From Rhizoclosmatium globosum (taxonomy: Eukaryota > Chytridiomycota > Chytridiomycetes > Chytridiales > Chytriomycetaceae): DNA of 64,000 nt. The position numbers were made by a program, and so were the translations under genes. Under the pieces are notes generated by a model that worked only from the letters and a program-made list of their open reading frames with translations, had not been told where the DNA came from and searched no databases. This document shows positions 23,447-35,259 of this stretch, piece by piece (position 1 is the stretch's first letter; each line of letters opens with the position of its first letter). The DNA is taken from positions 186,001 to 250,000 of the forward strand of contig MCGO01000062.1 in assembly GCA_002104985.1 (NCBI GenBank), written 5' to 3'.

Positions 23447-25934
23447 ATGCTTCAACCTTACAGGAGGCCTTTATGCCGCTTCCTGTGCACAGGCTTCCAC
23501 TATCTCCAGCCACCGATACGGCATCAAACCTGTATGCCGTTTTCGTATCGCAATACCACCTCCATCGCCTCAATACCCGTCAACCTTCCAACACCTGCTG
23601 TCACTGCCATCACCACTCCAACTACAACAATACACAGAACGTCAACGCTGGACAAGCTATTGAACGATGCATCGTCAATATCATCAAGCCGGTACTCCTT
23701 ATACCGGATGTTCCTGAAAGAAAGAGAACAAGGAGTCCAGCATTCAACACAAAGCCTGCACACTCTCCTCCAAATCGCTGCAGGCCATATACCCACCCCA
23801 AAAACCGACTTCTCAGCTTTTCAAACCCAATGCACCGTGTCATGCAAATCCTGGAACACTCTGATCCACCAGCTTGGAGGTTTCACTGACTCCGTCTCCT
23901 CAAAACCTAGCTATACCTCCAAAGAATCCAGTCTCCTGATATCAAACTCATCTTTCCTCATATCCCTGGATTTATCGATCGCATTAACGTTGAGGGACGA
24001 AATCGAGGCTCGGGAAAGGATACTCTCACCAACAGACGTTTCATCTCTAATGACGGTTCTATCACGGAAAGGACGCGCTCAGAAAGTTGTCGCGTTGTTT
24101 AATCTTCAAAAATCTATGCTCGCAGTTAGTCGGGAATCATATTGGATGGGTAACCCCGCGTTCAGCAGTTCCAACACCGCATTTCTAACGTAATTCTATA
24201 GTTATGCAAGCATTTCAAATATCTACGAATCGAATGGGGAAGTCACTTGTATGGTACCACCGCATGCTCCAAGACGAGTCAATTCCCCGGCCTGGAATCC
24301 GAATATTTCGATTATTGCTCAAAGGATACTTGTTTACGGGAGATCGGGATCTGGATTTAGCTGTATCGTGTCTCTTGGAGTATGAGAGGTTGAATAACCT
24401 GCCGGCGGATATGACAATGTATTCTACGCTCTTGAAACAACTCAATCTAGATTCTCGGAGTAATGATGTGAAGTGGCTGTTTCACAGAATGTTGGCGTGG
24501 AAGCTTGAACCGAGTCTAAAGGCTTGGAATCAGTATATTCTGTCGTTTAAGAAGGATGGCTCTTTTAATGAGGAGTCGTTATTGCAGAATATGGCTGCTC
24601 AGGGATTGGATCCCGATGTTGGAACATATTATTCGTTGATGGAAGTCTATGCAAGTGTCAATGATCTTGCTTCTGCTGGACGATGTTGTGAGCAGGCGTT
24701 GGGGAAAGGATTCATTCTCAGTACACGAATGTGGCATATATTATTGCTCTCGCATCTACAATCTAACGACATCAATGGCTTTGATCGCAACTACAATATC
24801 TCGCTCTCAGAAATGAACTCGGACCAATATTTCCAGTCACTCTATATGCGTCGTCTAATGACCACTGGCGAAGTCCATTCCGCCATGAACACAGCAAAAT
24901 CTATGCTCTCATCTGGAATATACCCTCGTAGATTCACCTACGATATCTTGATGAAGTCTTTGATTTGCCATGGCCGGCACGACTATGCCATTAAACTATT
25001 TGAGCAGATGCAGCAAGCAGAAGTAATTGGAATCCATAATACGTACCACATGGTCTTGATGACGCAACTGCGGAACCTTGATTTCTACGAGAATCCAAAG
25101 GAGGAGATGGTGCGCATGATAGAGGACACGTTCGCCGATATGAAGTCCATGAAAGTGGTTCCTAGCACGGATACATACAACTCAATCTTATCAACGCTCG
25201 TATCTCTACAGAACTCAAGTCTCGTGTTTCATTTCCTCAAACACTTTGAGTTTCACCCAAACATCATCACATACACCCTCCTCCTAAAATTCATTTCGCC
25301 ATCGGTGTTACATTCTGACCTTAAACGGCTCGCAGCATCAGCATTTCATGATCATCATCCAGAAGATCCGTTACTTGAAAATCCAGCAGCATTTGATCGC
25401 ATCTTTTTTACAGTCTTGTTCTCTGTTCTCAGCTCATCGAAAAATGCATCGGCTACTCAACAGGACCAGTACAACCAATTTTCTCGGTTTTTTGAGCTTC
25501 TGGTTTCGCATAATCACTTGTCACCGGATGTGTTTTGCTTCAACAGCCTGATGGCTGGTCATCTGCGTCTCCAAAATAATAGCGAAGTAATTCGGTTGTA
25601 CACATTGATGGTTCGTGACTATCGCGTTCGCCCATCACTGCGAACGTTTACGTCGTTGATCGCTGCTGTTACATCCTCCAAGATGCAAACGATGATCCCA
25701 ATCATCTTGCCAACAAAGGAAATTATTGAAATTGAAGCGACGGCACTCAGTATTTATCAGAGTCTTGAGAGATGTGGAATTCAACCGGATATTGCCCTAT
25801 TTCGGATATTAGCAAAGATTGTTTGCATGAAGCGGGATGTAGGAGAAGCGAAATGGTTAGTGGGCGAAATGAGGAGGTGGGATATTGATGAGGATTCATT
25901 ATCGTTCAAACGGGTTGCCAGACTCTTAACTTAA
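23447..25934 (+). CDS. Pentatricopeptide-repeat (PPR) protein, probably mitochondrial, 811 aa, 2 exons
   Basis: PPR proteins bind organellar RNA in a sequence-specific way and act in its stability, processing or translation. Exons 23447-24149 and 24202-25934 join in phase. The N-terminus (MLQPYRRPLCRFLCTGFHYL) is Arg-rich with almost no acidic residues, like a mitochondrial presequence. From about residue 250 the protein is a chain of ~35-residue helical hairpins; typical starts are TYYSLMEVYASVNDLASAGR, FTYDILMKSLICHGRHDYAI, TYNSILSTLVSLQNSSLVF and TFTSLIAAVTSSKM. Which RNA it binds cannot be read here. It is too divergent to name an orthologue. Its 3' end is duplicated at 28335-28760. Confidence 0.85.
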
Positions 25935-26076
25935 ATTAATGCATGACATGAGGGGATATACGATGGCGACTATTTGTACAGTAAATGCACTTAGAAATGT
26001 CTTATTTGATATTATCATAGCCGTAGATAGAGATTTTATTTATTAAGCAAGATAAGCAATAAAGGAACACCGTTCA

Positions 26077-28092
26077 TTACAACAGATTGTGCCCAAAATC
26101 GTTCAAGCTGCGCTCAAAAGACAATCCCTTCTCATACAGGCGCTTGTGACAGAATCTGGCCCTCGCCAACAATGGTAAAAGATTTGCGTCCCAGGGAAGG
26201 GATGAGTATGGAACGCGCTAGAAAAAAAGTTAATATAGCGGATAATTGAAGAGGGAGGAAAATTACCACCAAATAATGCGTCTGAGTGGTTTGGTCCCAC
26301 ACGTCGGCGTTGTCATCGATGGCCAGTTGGCCTTGGGGCCGAACTTTGGAAAAGCTGAAAACGTTTTTGGTGCGTGGCTTGACACCCGCTTGGCACTCTG
26401 CCTCCAGCTTCGAGTGCCGGCCTATCACCCCAAATGCCCCCGCAACAACAACTTCTCCTGCAATGTCGTTCAATGTTCTCATGACAGCAAGTGCTCGACT
26501 TGTTCCTGAGTTGGTAACAAGGATGTTAACAGAAATCTTTGACATGTCCCGTAAATGCTGAATCGCATCGGTTGCAAGAAAGGCTGAACCATGGGTACCA
26601 CCCAACTCAATTCTGCGACTCAGTTCGTACAAGGCACAGTCTCCGCATTCCCTTGTATCAATCAATAGGGTTCGGTCAATGTCATAGTATGTCAAGCATT
26701 TTTTCAGCACGTTAATTCTGTGTTCTTCGGCTTGCTGATGAGAGGCGTCCGTCTTTGTCGAGTCAACAGAATAAAGTTCGAACCTGCAACGAAGGTAAGT
26801 GTCGGTACGTTCACAAAAAGTACTCACTGATTGAAATCGACAGCAACAACCAAAATACCATCATTTTTCACCAAGGGGATCCAACCAGCAATACTCGCGT
26901 CAAAATAAGAGGCGTAAAACTTTTCTTCTGCACTTTTCTTGTTGAACGTCAATCTTGCCAAGAGTGTCGAGCCTTAATTTAAGTGAGCACAAGAGGAGAG
27001 AAACAAGTTTACTCACAAGTCCTGTCACCGATTGCGGCCATGTAAAACCATGGTTCTTTAAACTTCGCGGGAAGGGCATGGCTTCTTGATAGAAACCCAT
27101 CTTGCTCTGAAGTGTTCTCAAGACTAACGCCAGTCAAGCGAAACACTAGCTTTCCAGACTTACCCTCAAATACAAACGTACGTTGAACTGGAGGAGGCAG
27201 CAAAGACTGAAACAGATTGGCCTTTGGAGGTGACGCGACGTTTGCCCAAGTCCTGGCTTTCGTTGGAGTTGCTTTCGTGTCTGCCTTCTTCTCGACAGTG
27301 GTCGGTACAGTTGGACTGTCTCTGTCACGCTTTTTAGTTGGCGAAGTTATTGCGATTCCGTCTTTGACTTCTTCCACTGGTGACGACAAACGGCAAGGCA
27401 AAGTTTGAGAAGTAGCGTCGACAACGTTTGGAATGGATGCAGATATTCCGGCAGGTGTGGTTGGGGTCTGCTCCAGCTGACGAAAACTGGTTAGTCTAAT
27501 CAAGAAAAACCAAATTTCGAATTACCATGGATAAAGAAGTAAGTTCATGATTCAACGTCGAAATCTCAAGGGCTTGTGCCATCATCAATGCCCCGGTCCT
27601 GTCGTCAACCTTCTTCAATCCGTAAATGTCTCTGATAATCACAAGAATACAGGCAGCATCGTTTGTAAGTGTGTCGACTTCATGTCTTTGACGGCGAAAA
27701 GGTCTTGAAGACTTCCAAGTGTGATACATTTGAGTCGTAAACCACTTTTTGGTGCAGATGTTGCTGAAAAACTTTGGTCGAAGAGGATTTGCACTCCCAA
27801 GCGAATACAACATCTCAATATTCACGGTAAATTTGCCGTCAACGGGTTCTTCAATCGCATCGACAGGTATGTAGGAGATAAAAGGATATGGTGTGGTCAG
27901 TGTGGCAGCAGATTGGTTCGAACTAGAACTGGAGGACATTGGCGAGGTTGATTTTGAGAAGGATTTTGGGACAAGAGTCTCGAGGGGAGCTTCAACTTCA
28001 AATCCTGTTGATGAAGTCATTACCCCAGTCATCACCCCATCATTACCCCACCAAGAGTCACCGAAAGTCATTACCCCAGTTCCTGCACTCAT
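26077..28092 (-). CDS. FCP1-like (HAD-family) phosphatase domain protein, 609 aa, 5 exons
   Basis: Exons (minus): 27526-28092, 27017-27476, 26828-26972, 26267-26783 and 26077-26217; all phases agree. The C-terminal ~200 residues show the FCP1/SCP hallmark: DxDxT-type motif YDIDRTLLID near residue 435, a following segment like the 'tmGTraYA' block (LVTNSGTSRALAVMRTL), and the closing LAIDDNADVWDQ, equivalent to DDRxDVW. FCP1-type enzymes remove phosphates from the RNA polymerase II C-terminal domain. The N-terminal ~400 residues are unusual: a Ser-rich start, a possible folded segment (YPFISYIPVDAIEEP...) and a Lys/Thr/Pro-rich linker (KKRDRDSP, possible nuclear signal). No BRCT domain is recognisable at the C-terminus, so it is FCP1-like rather than a clear FCP1. 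It converges on the PPR gene (142-bp gap). Confidence 0.72.
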
Positions 28093-28334
28093 TCATTTGC
28101 ACCAATTTGGATCCTTCAAGACGTTGATGCATTCAGGCTGAGTCAAAGAATCCTTGGAGCTGAGGACATGATATTGACCAGGGCATCACCCAAGTGACCC
28201 AACGAGTTATTGGGTGCCTAATGAGGCTTGGTCCGGACCGCCTAGTCACGGTTCTTTATCTTGAAGAAGAACTGTAAACCGAGGAGAAAGGGAAAAAAAA
28301 GTGTACATATATCCGTGTGAAGAGGCTCACAATT

Positions 28335-28760
28335 ACATACACAATGGTGCGTTATTATCGCGTTCGGCCTTCACTGCAAACATGCAAGTCGATGATTGCT
28401 GCAGTTGGATCCTCAAGATGCAAACAATTATTCCCATGCTAACGAATGAAATTATTGAAATTAAAGCGAAGGCGCTTGAATTCATCAGAGTCTTGAAAGA
28501 ATTGGAATTCAACCGGATATTGCCCTATTTCGGCTATTAGCAAAGATTGTTTGTATGAAGCGGGATGTAGGAGAAGCGAAATGGTTAGTGGGCGAAATGA
28601 GGAGGTGGGATATTGATGAGGATTCATTATCGTTCAAACGGGTTGCCAGACTCTTAACTTAAATGAATGCATGAGGGGATATACGATGAAGACTATTTGT
28701 ACAGTAAATGCACTTAGAAACTTCTTTTATTTAATACATGATCATAGGGCTGTGGATAGC
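28335..28760 (+). pseudogene. 3' fragment of the PPR gene
   Basis: Repeats the last ~105 codons and the 3' UTR of the PPR gene (25615-26045) in the same orientation, with substitutions and small indels, including one that creates an early stop in GYY-type context near 28538. There is no start codon or PPR upstream part. Together with the original it flanks the FCP1-like gene as a direct repeat. Confidence 0.88.
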
Positions 28761-28766
28761 AATTGT

Positions 28767-29369
28767 TTAAAGCACACGGGTTCCGTGGTGCAACACCTCA
28801 ACACCCAACAACTTGACAAACTCTCTGACCATAGCCTGGTGGCCTGGCCAAGCTGGGGAGGTAACAAGGTTTCCGCTGACAACAGCCTCAGCAGCACCAA
28901 CTTCAGCAAACTTACCCCCAACCAACTTGAGCTCCGGAGCACAGGCAGGGTAACAGGTAGCCTGGACACCAGCCATAACCCCCGCGGCAGTCAAGATCTG
29001 AATTCCATGACAAATGCAGGCAACTGGCTTATTGGTCTCGAAAAAGTGCTTGGTCATCTTGATTACATCGTCATTCAAGCGAAGGTATTCAGGCGCTCTA
29101 CCGCCAGGCAAGTAGAGCCCCACGTACTCCTCGACATTGACAGCGTCAAAGTCCTTGTTGATGCCAAAGTTGTGGCCACGGGTCTCAGCATAGGTTTGGA
29201 AACCAACAAAGTCGTGAACACAAGTGGCAACTGTCTCGCCGGCTTTCTTGTTAGGACAGACGGTATCGACTTGGAATCCAAAGGCTTCGAGGGTTTGGAA
29301 AGGGACCATTACTTCGTAGTCTTCGCTGAAATCGCCTGCAATCATGAGGATCTTGCGTGTGTTGGTCAT
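28767..29369 (-). CDS. DJ-1/PfpI family protein, 200 aa, intronless
   Basis: Member of the DJ-1/PfpI class I glutamine-amidotransferase-like superfamily, whose members include glyoxalases/deglycases, chaperones and proteases. The nucleophile elbow is [16 protein letters not shown], with Cys followed by His; a conserved acidic residue sits in the N-terminal [12 protein letters not shown] block, and [13 protein letters not shown] is the typical GG-containing loop. Length (200) and domain layout fit single-domain members; no targeting signal is seen. The precise reaction cannot be assigned. It is one of few intronless genes here. A short frame ends 15 bp upstream of its start. Confidence 0.9.
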   Translation of the reverse strand: MTNTRKILMIAGDFSEDYEVMVPFQTLEAFGFQVDTVCPNKKAGETVATCVHDFVGFQTYAETRGHNFGINKDFDAVNVEEYVGLYLPGGRAPEYLRLNDDVIKMTKHFFETNKPVACICHGIQILTAAGVMAGVQATCYPACAPELKLVGGKFAEVGAAEAVVSGNLVTSPAWPGHQAMVREFVKLLGVEVLHHGTRVL

Positions 29370-29384
29370 TTTTCACGTGTTTTT

Positions 29385-29793
29385 TTAGGGAGGAATCACG
29401 CCTCCCTTCCATCGCTGCTCAATGTCTGTGTTAAGAGAATAATTGATAGGATTCAGAAATGGATGATTCTTTATTTGGTCACTTTGCCTTTTCTTCCACC
29501 TGACAATATTCTCCCCAAACAACAGACGCGTTCCCGTCAACTTGAACTGAATAGGCTCTTGGCCCCGTACTAAAGATCCTCTTCGCCATCTTCTCTGTTG
29601 CAATAGCTCTTAGTATACCTGTCCCAGTACAGAAATTGCGCGGTGACTGTAACTTGTAAGCCGTTCGTTATTGTCGTGTTCTTTAGGGTTATACCCGGCA
29701 TTTTGAGAGTTTGTTATCAATAAATCGGACATTCCAAGGGATCTCACCTGCCACCTCGGCCACCGCTGCGCCGCCAGCAGCTGAGCTCCACAT
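29385..29793 (-). CDS. Possible small gene, exon structure unresolved
   Basis: Three protein-like pieces follow each other on the minus strand: MWSSAAGGAAVAEVA from 29793; a piece containing HDNNERLTSYSHRAISVLGQ around 29600-29690; and a 65-residue basic piece ending in RWKGGVIPP with a stop at 29385. Sensible donors and acceptors exist for the first join, but the second would need an intron of only 24 bp or a frameshift, so the gene may be broken or mis-modelled. The last piece, with regularly spaced Lys/Arg and HPFLNP, recalls small mitochondrial ribosomal proteins, but I cannot name one. Confidence 0.3.
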
Positions 29794-30059
29794 TTTTTCC
29801 CTTGAGTTACAGAGCCTGACATCATTTGAACAGAAGTCGGGCAATACAGACACCACAAGTCACAGACTACTTGCCAAATAAACAGTCAGCGGAGCGAGCC
29901 GCCGACAAATAGTAAAGAAACAAATGCAAAGGAGATACTAAGACGGGGAGCAGCCGAACTCCACATTCCTATTACGAGCAAAGCACAACGTAGTATAAGC
30001 AGTAGAGCGCACACATTCGGAGGAAGTTCACCTGGTCCAGCATATTGCAAGTGAATTCA
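29794..30059. other. Spacer, nothing recognised
   Basis: No convincing frame, repeat or RNA gene seen between the possible small gene and the minisatellite. Confidence 0.4.
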
Positions 30060-30156
30060 ATTACACAATTGCAACAAACGCTGGTCGCGTCTCTGACTGG
30101 GTAGGATGCAACCCCAATTGCACAAGCACTAGTCGCGTCTCTGACTGGGTAGAATG
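30060..30156. repeat. 48-bp minisatellite, copia target site
   Basis: The block CGCGTCTCTGACTGGGTA occurs at 30086 and again at 30134 (period 48), joined by GGATGCAACCCCAATTGCACAAGCAC-like sequence. A third partial unit lies upstream (AATTGCAACAAACGCTGGT) and the continuation reappears after the 3' LTR at 42980 (GAATGCAACCCCAATAGCAC). The copia element therefore landed inside a short tandem repeat. Confidence 0.7.
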
Positions 30157-30274
30157 TGCTGAATGCAAACACTGTTTTATTATGACTGTGCCACATATAA
30201 TAAAGACACAAGTTTTTCCCCAAAACTCGCATTACGTCAACTATCGCACCAATCCGCCCAACTACATTACAGCA
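30157..30274 (+). repeat. 5' LTR of the copia element (118 bp)
   Basis: Starts TGCTGAATGCAAACACTG and ends CTACATTACAGCA. It contains an AATAAAG polyadenylation-like signal near 30200. Very short for an LTR. Two mismatches to the 3' LTR. Confidence 0.92.
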
Positions 30275-30288
30275 GATTAAGAGCTCAT

Positions 30289-32316
30289 ATGTCTCACCAC
30301 GAAATCAAGTACAAGTTCTTCGTTCTCAGCGATTACCGCAGAGAGAATCTCGAAACATTCAAGGTACATCACAACAACCCATACTGCCCATCTCTACCCA
30401 ACACTCCCATCACAACCCATCACGACCACCCTGAACAACATACATCAAACCTGAGAAATCGAACGCGAAGATAAAACAACACGGGATCGAGCAAAGTAAA
30501 CCTAGCGAAACTCGAAAATAGAATATGAGCGAAAACGACATCTGAAACAGCAAACACACCCAACGGAAAGGAAGGTAACACAAAGGTAAATGTAAGAAAA
30601 GAGGGAAGTATAAAAGAGACCAAAAGAGACCAAAAGAGATAAAAGAAAAGAAAAGAAAGAGAGAAACAAACATAAGTAAAAGGAGGAAAGGAAACACAGA
30701 GCAACAAAGCGAAAATGAGCTGAGAGCAAAACCCATAAAAACAGAATAGAAACAATTAACACGAAAACAAACAGAAAGGACTCATCTCCTACGCGTCTGA
30801 GAAAGACTCCCACCCAACTTGTGACACAAAATGCATCAACGAAACCCTCAACTTAGGCATCGACGAAAACGCAGCCATCGCCAAACACCTGAACAACTCC
30901 GCCACTCCTATTGAAAAACTCAAGTGGGTCCTGGCAAACTTCATCCCACACGAAGGGAAGTACTACCAGCTCTTGGACGACGACAACACAAAGATGGTCT
31001 TCCCTGGCACTCGAAAGATGAACAACATCGCCATAGGACTAATCCGCAATCACACCGTTGGGAATGTACACACCCTCATCAAAGACCTCAACTTCGCCCA
31101 CGAAGCCATCTCCGCCATTGAAGCACAAGTCTCTGCATTGGAATCCTCCAACTCCAAAAAGACACACAACGCCTACGTGAACATCCAAATGAACAATGGA
31201 GAAACGGCTTCCGCTTACATTGCCCGATTCAGTACCCTCTACGCCTCAGCCAAAGTTTCTGGTATGAGATATGAACGACCACAACCCAACACACTAAAAC
31301 CACGCAACAGGAAAGAAAATTACCGCTTACTCTGAACAACTGGACGAAAAATGGGCATTCGGAGTTTCCCTCGACGGAATGAACGACGTCAAAACGTTCA
31401 AGCCGTTTGTACTGCAACACCGCAACACGTTCAGCGTTGGGAAAAAGGGACTCGTCAACATCTAAGCCAAACTGCAACAATTCGCCGGTGAAGAAAACGA
31501 CCAACAGCCACCGCCAACCGCCACAGCCAACACAGTGGTCCAACCCGATCAACCACTTCACCACGACCCCTACGTAAACGTCGTACTACAACAGTTCCCC
31601 ACCCAAAACCCAAACTGGAATCAAAATCCCGCCCTCCACCTAATCGCAAACGCCATGGGACCTTGCCCACCATTCAGGCCACAAATCCCAACACCATTCA
31701 TGTATGCCGCAAACAGAATCAACCCACCCGCCCCTACCCAACCATCAACCAACAGCAACCCCAACCCCAACCTCTACCCACACCCAACCAACCCAGGCCT
31801 AATGATCAACCGCGCATACCACAGAAGATTCCTCAAAGATGGCGTCACCCCAAACCCTCACTTCCTACCCGCAACAGCAACTCGGCCTATTCCACTCGGA
31901 AACCCCTCGCACCTCCAACAATACCACCCGTATCAACGATCTCCTGGTATCCGTCCACCCTCAAATGCAACCACACCACCAGCCAGACCACCACGACCAC
32001 CAAACTCTGGCCTCTGCTTCACCTGTGGGGAACCGGGACACATCGCTATCAATTGCCCCATCGAACAGCAAACGTCGCCGCATCCTTCGACCAATCAATG
32101 TACTACCAACCCTTCCCCATAAACCCCCACTATTACGACCTATACAAGTACTACGACAATCAGCAACAATACGACGAATACAATGCCTACAACTCACATC
32201 CAAACGAAGTGAAAGCGCAACAACAGCAACAGCAGGATGACAAGCCAGATTGGATGAAACACGCCGAACAGGAAGGAGATCAGGATTTTGAATCAGCCCA
32301 CGGAGAGCGTGGGTAA
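30289..32316 (+). CDS. copia gag with intron-like gaps
   Basis: Capsid/nucleocapsid protein of the element. It starts MSHHEIKYKFFVLSDYR, then a 411-bp gap (30364-30774) bounded by GTACAT and AACAG, then the capsid-like part, a 49-bp gap (31262-31310), and a Pro/Gln/Asn-rich region with a CCHC zinc knuckle (CFTCGEPGHIAINC, near 32010). There is one in-frame TAA at 31463-31465 and a frame change near 32060-32100. The 3' part is Gln-rich and ends in a TAA (32314-32316) that lies in the same frame as the following protease, so gag and pol are separated by a single stop codon. Confidence 0.75.
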
Positions 32317-32334
32317 TGGACAAGGAAGATGACT

Positions 32335-35241
32335 ACAAACCCACAAGCCACCAACCAACGCACACCCCACCACCAAAACCTCACCAACATCGACCCACTA
32401 CCTGTCCCTGCCCTCTCCAAACTCGCCGCATCCATATCACCCTCAGAAACCGACAAAACCTGCCACGCTGTAATGATTGACACTGGAGCAAGTAAGCACA
32501 ATACACTACACACAACACACAACTAAACCCACCCAGACCTAGAAGTAGTCCGTGACAAGAAATACTTCAAAACCTTCACCCAATACCCCCGACCCAAACC
32601 CATCAGAATATCCGCCAACGCCTCTGCCATCATGGCCCACGGCCACGGCCATGCTGTCATACCCACTAAAGGAATCAACAACAAAGTCATCTCAATCAAC
32701 CTGTATAACGCCATATACTCCCCCTCTGCACCAGCCACTCTTGTTCCCCAAAAGGTAATAAACAATATATACCAATAACCAATAACATACTCTCCCCAGT
32801 CATTAAACAAACAAAACCTCTACTACTTTGGCTACGACGACCAATCATCCCACGAGTCCTCCATCTGGATCTACCAGAAGGGAATCTCCCCAAACCGCGA
32901 GAAGGACACCAAACTCATCGATATCCGCTGCAAATATGGCCTACCCTTCATCCCCACCATCGACGAACCACCAAGGTCCACACAGTATTACGGATCAGTC
33001 CACTCTTCATTCACGAAAGTCCGCCCGTCAGCCATGTCCAGCCTCACCCGCAAATACCTCTTGGACCTCAAAAACACACTGTCCTTCAACACGGAACGAA
33101 CACACAAAATCCTGGGACATATATCATACGACTGCCTTTGGTACATGATTTGTCACAGGACCACAGCTGACCTACCAATCTCAGTCGCCATTGACCCAGA
33201 ATGCACATGCCCTGACTGCACAAAAGGTAAATCAAAACAATGAAAAGTACCCCTCTAACACAAACCAAACCAGGCAAAAAACAGAGAGCCCCGTTCCCAT
33301 CTCTCCCGCCAAACACCAACAACCTCGGCGCAACCCTTCACGTCGACGTTGCCAAACTTGGGAAAGACCGATTCGGAAACCAGTACTTTGTCATTGTCGT
33401 TGATGATCGCTCAAGGAAATCATGGGTCTACCCTCTAAAACACAAGAGCGACGCACTCGTGGCTGTGATTCAACTCATTGAACAACTGCACGCATCAATA
33501 GACCGACCAACAAGAGTGCAACATATCCGCATGGACCGAGGAGAACTCTTCTCCACATCCTTTCATAACTACTGTGCCGCCAACAACATCACCATTGAAC
33601 CAACCCTCCAGAAAACACCAGAGCAAGATGGAGTCGCAGAGTCCCACATCCAAACCATATGCGATATCATGAGAACGTTCATAGCCGGGGCACCAAACCT
33701 ATCCGCCAACGACTGGGACGTCGCACTCCCACACTCCAACGAAATCAAAAACAAGCAACCAGGTACAAAAACATCACCACCCAAACCCCATCTTAACTAG
33801 TTCAACAGTAACCAGCCGAGACGTCTTCTCCCCCAACGAGGAATGGTCAGGTTACGCCCCTTACGTATCGCACTACCAAGTGTTCGGATCTGCTGTCGAA
33901 TACCACCTCGAGAAATCCGACACCACAAAACAAAACCCAGCAGACGGCACCAAGACAACCCGCAACAAATTGGATCCAAAAACCGCACCAGCTGTGTACG
34001 TGGGACACCTCTCCAGAACCCATGTCAAACTCATTGACATTGCTTCTGGCAAGTTCATCACGCGACGCCACGCAGACTGCTATCCCCTCCCGAAAAGTTG
34101 GACCTGGTAGCACCGACGCCACCACCCCCGAAGTCATCGCACACCAACTCAACGCACTATCGCAAGAAGACCTCAACACTGCAAACCAACAAATCAATAT
34201 ATTCCTGAAAAGGAAGGAGCGATTCAAGAATGACCCCCTCAACCCTGCTACACTGAAGGTGAGGAAAACAGCATGCCACACAAAAACACTAACCACCACA
34301 AAGGATATGAACAGAAAAGCACTCATGCCCGAACCAGCAACAACACGCAAACAAAAACTGAAGCGAAAGCAGCAAAACAAAAACGACGTACTGACAACAA
34401 CATCCTCCAAATCTCCAAACAAACCCCACCCACCTCACAAGCCACCTCCGAACCAACTCCTCAACCCATACCATCCGACGACCCCCCTTCAACAGTCGAC
34501 AAACCCCCTGACCGCACAAGTGCCCAACGCCCACGCCGATCCAACACCAACTATGACGAAATCGACGGTAACAATGATGACACGTCAGAGAGCGAATCAC
34601 AAGAATCTGATCAGGATGGAGAATGGACCCCTGGCCTCAACAGCCTCGTCGCCACAATATGCCGCACCCTCAACCTACCCAACCCCAAAAACCCCACTGA
34701 AGACTCACTCGCCGAACTCCTTCGAAAAATACACATCCAACCTCAAGGAAACCGAATCCACAACCCAGAAGCACGCTTCCGGCAATCGTCAAGCATCATG
34801 CCAGAACATGACGAAGACGACACAATAGCCTACACTGAAGACCTACTCACTGGTAAGAAAAATCAGCCTGGAAACCTGCTTGCTAATAGTCCCAAAACAG
34901 GATGGACAGTATTCAACCACACTGACCAACTCCCAGGCGACAACCCCCTATCCGATCAACTACCAAAGTATGTGCCACTTGAAGACCAATCCCCACGCAA
35001 CCGAAAAGCAGCTATGGCAAGCCCCTGGAAGTACTTTTGGCTCCGTGCAGAAGAGGAAGAAAAGAACTCGCTCAAAGGAATGGGAACGTTTCTTCCCTGC
35101 TCTATCAGCAACCTACCCCCTGGATCAAATATAGTCGGATGCAAATGGGTATACAAGGTTAAACTCAACGCAGATGGAACAGTGGAAAGGTTCAAAGCCC
35201 GACTTGTGGCACAAGGCTTCACCCAACGATTTGGCATCAAC
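32335..35241 (+). CDS. copia pol, part 1: protease, integrase, start of RT
   Basis: The protease active site DTGA lies at about 32480-32491, followed by a 45-bp gap (32492-32536). Next come a GAG-pre-integrase zinc region (ERTHKILGHI...CTCPDCTKG) and the integrase core with D (HVDVAKLGKD), D (RMDRGELFS) and E (EQDGVAESH). A long Pro/Thr/Lys-rich linker precedes the RT start (GCKWVYKVKLNADGTVERFK). Further intron-like gaps: 32755-32799, 33227-33273, 33763-33808, 34259-34314 and 34853-34900. Removing each keeps frame, except for an unexplained shift near 34085. The reading frame stops where the Plavaka element enters at 35244. Confidence 0.8.
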
Positions 35242-35259
35242 TACATCTGTAGACTCAAG

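Noticed and set aside
30410..30813. Hydrophobic Phe/Leu-rich minus-strand frames
   Set aside because: They are the antisense of the A/G-rich 411-bp gap in copia gag, and their composition explains the hydrophobicity.
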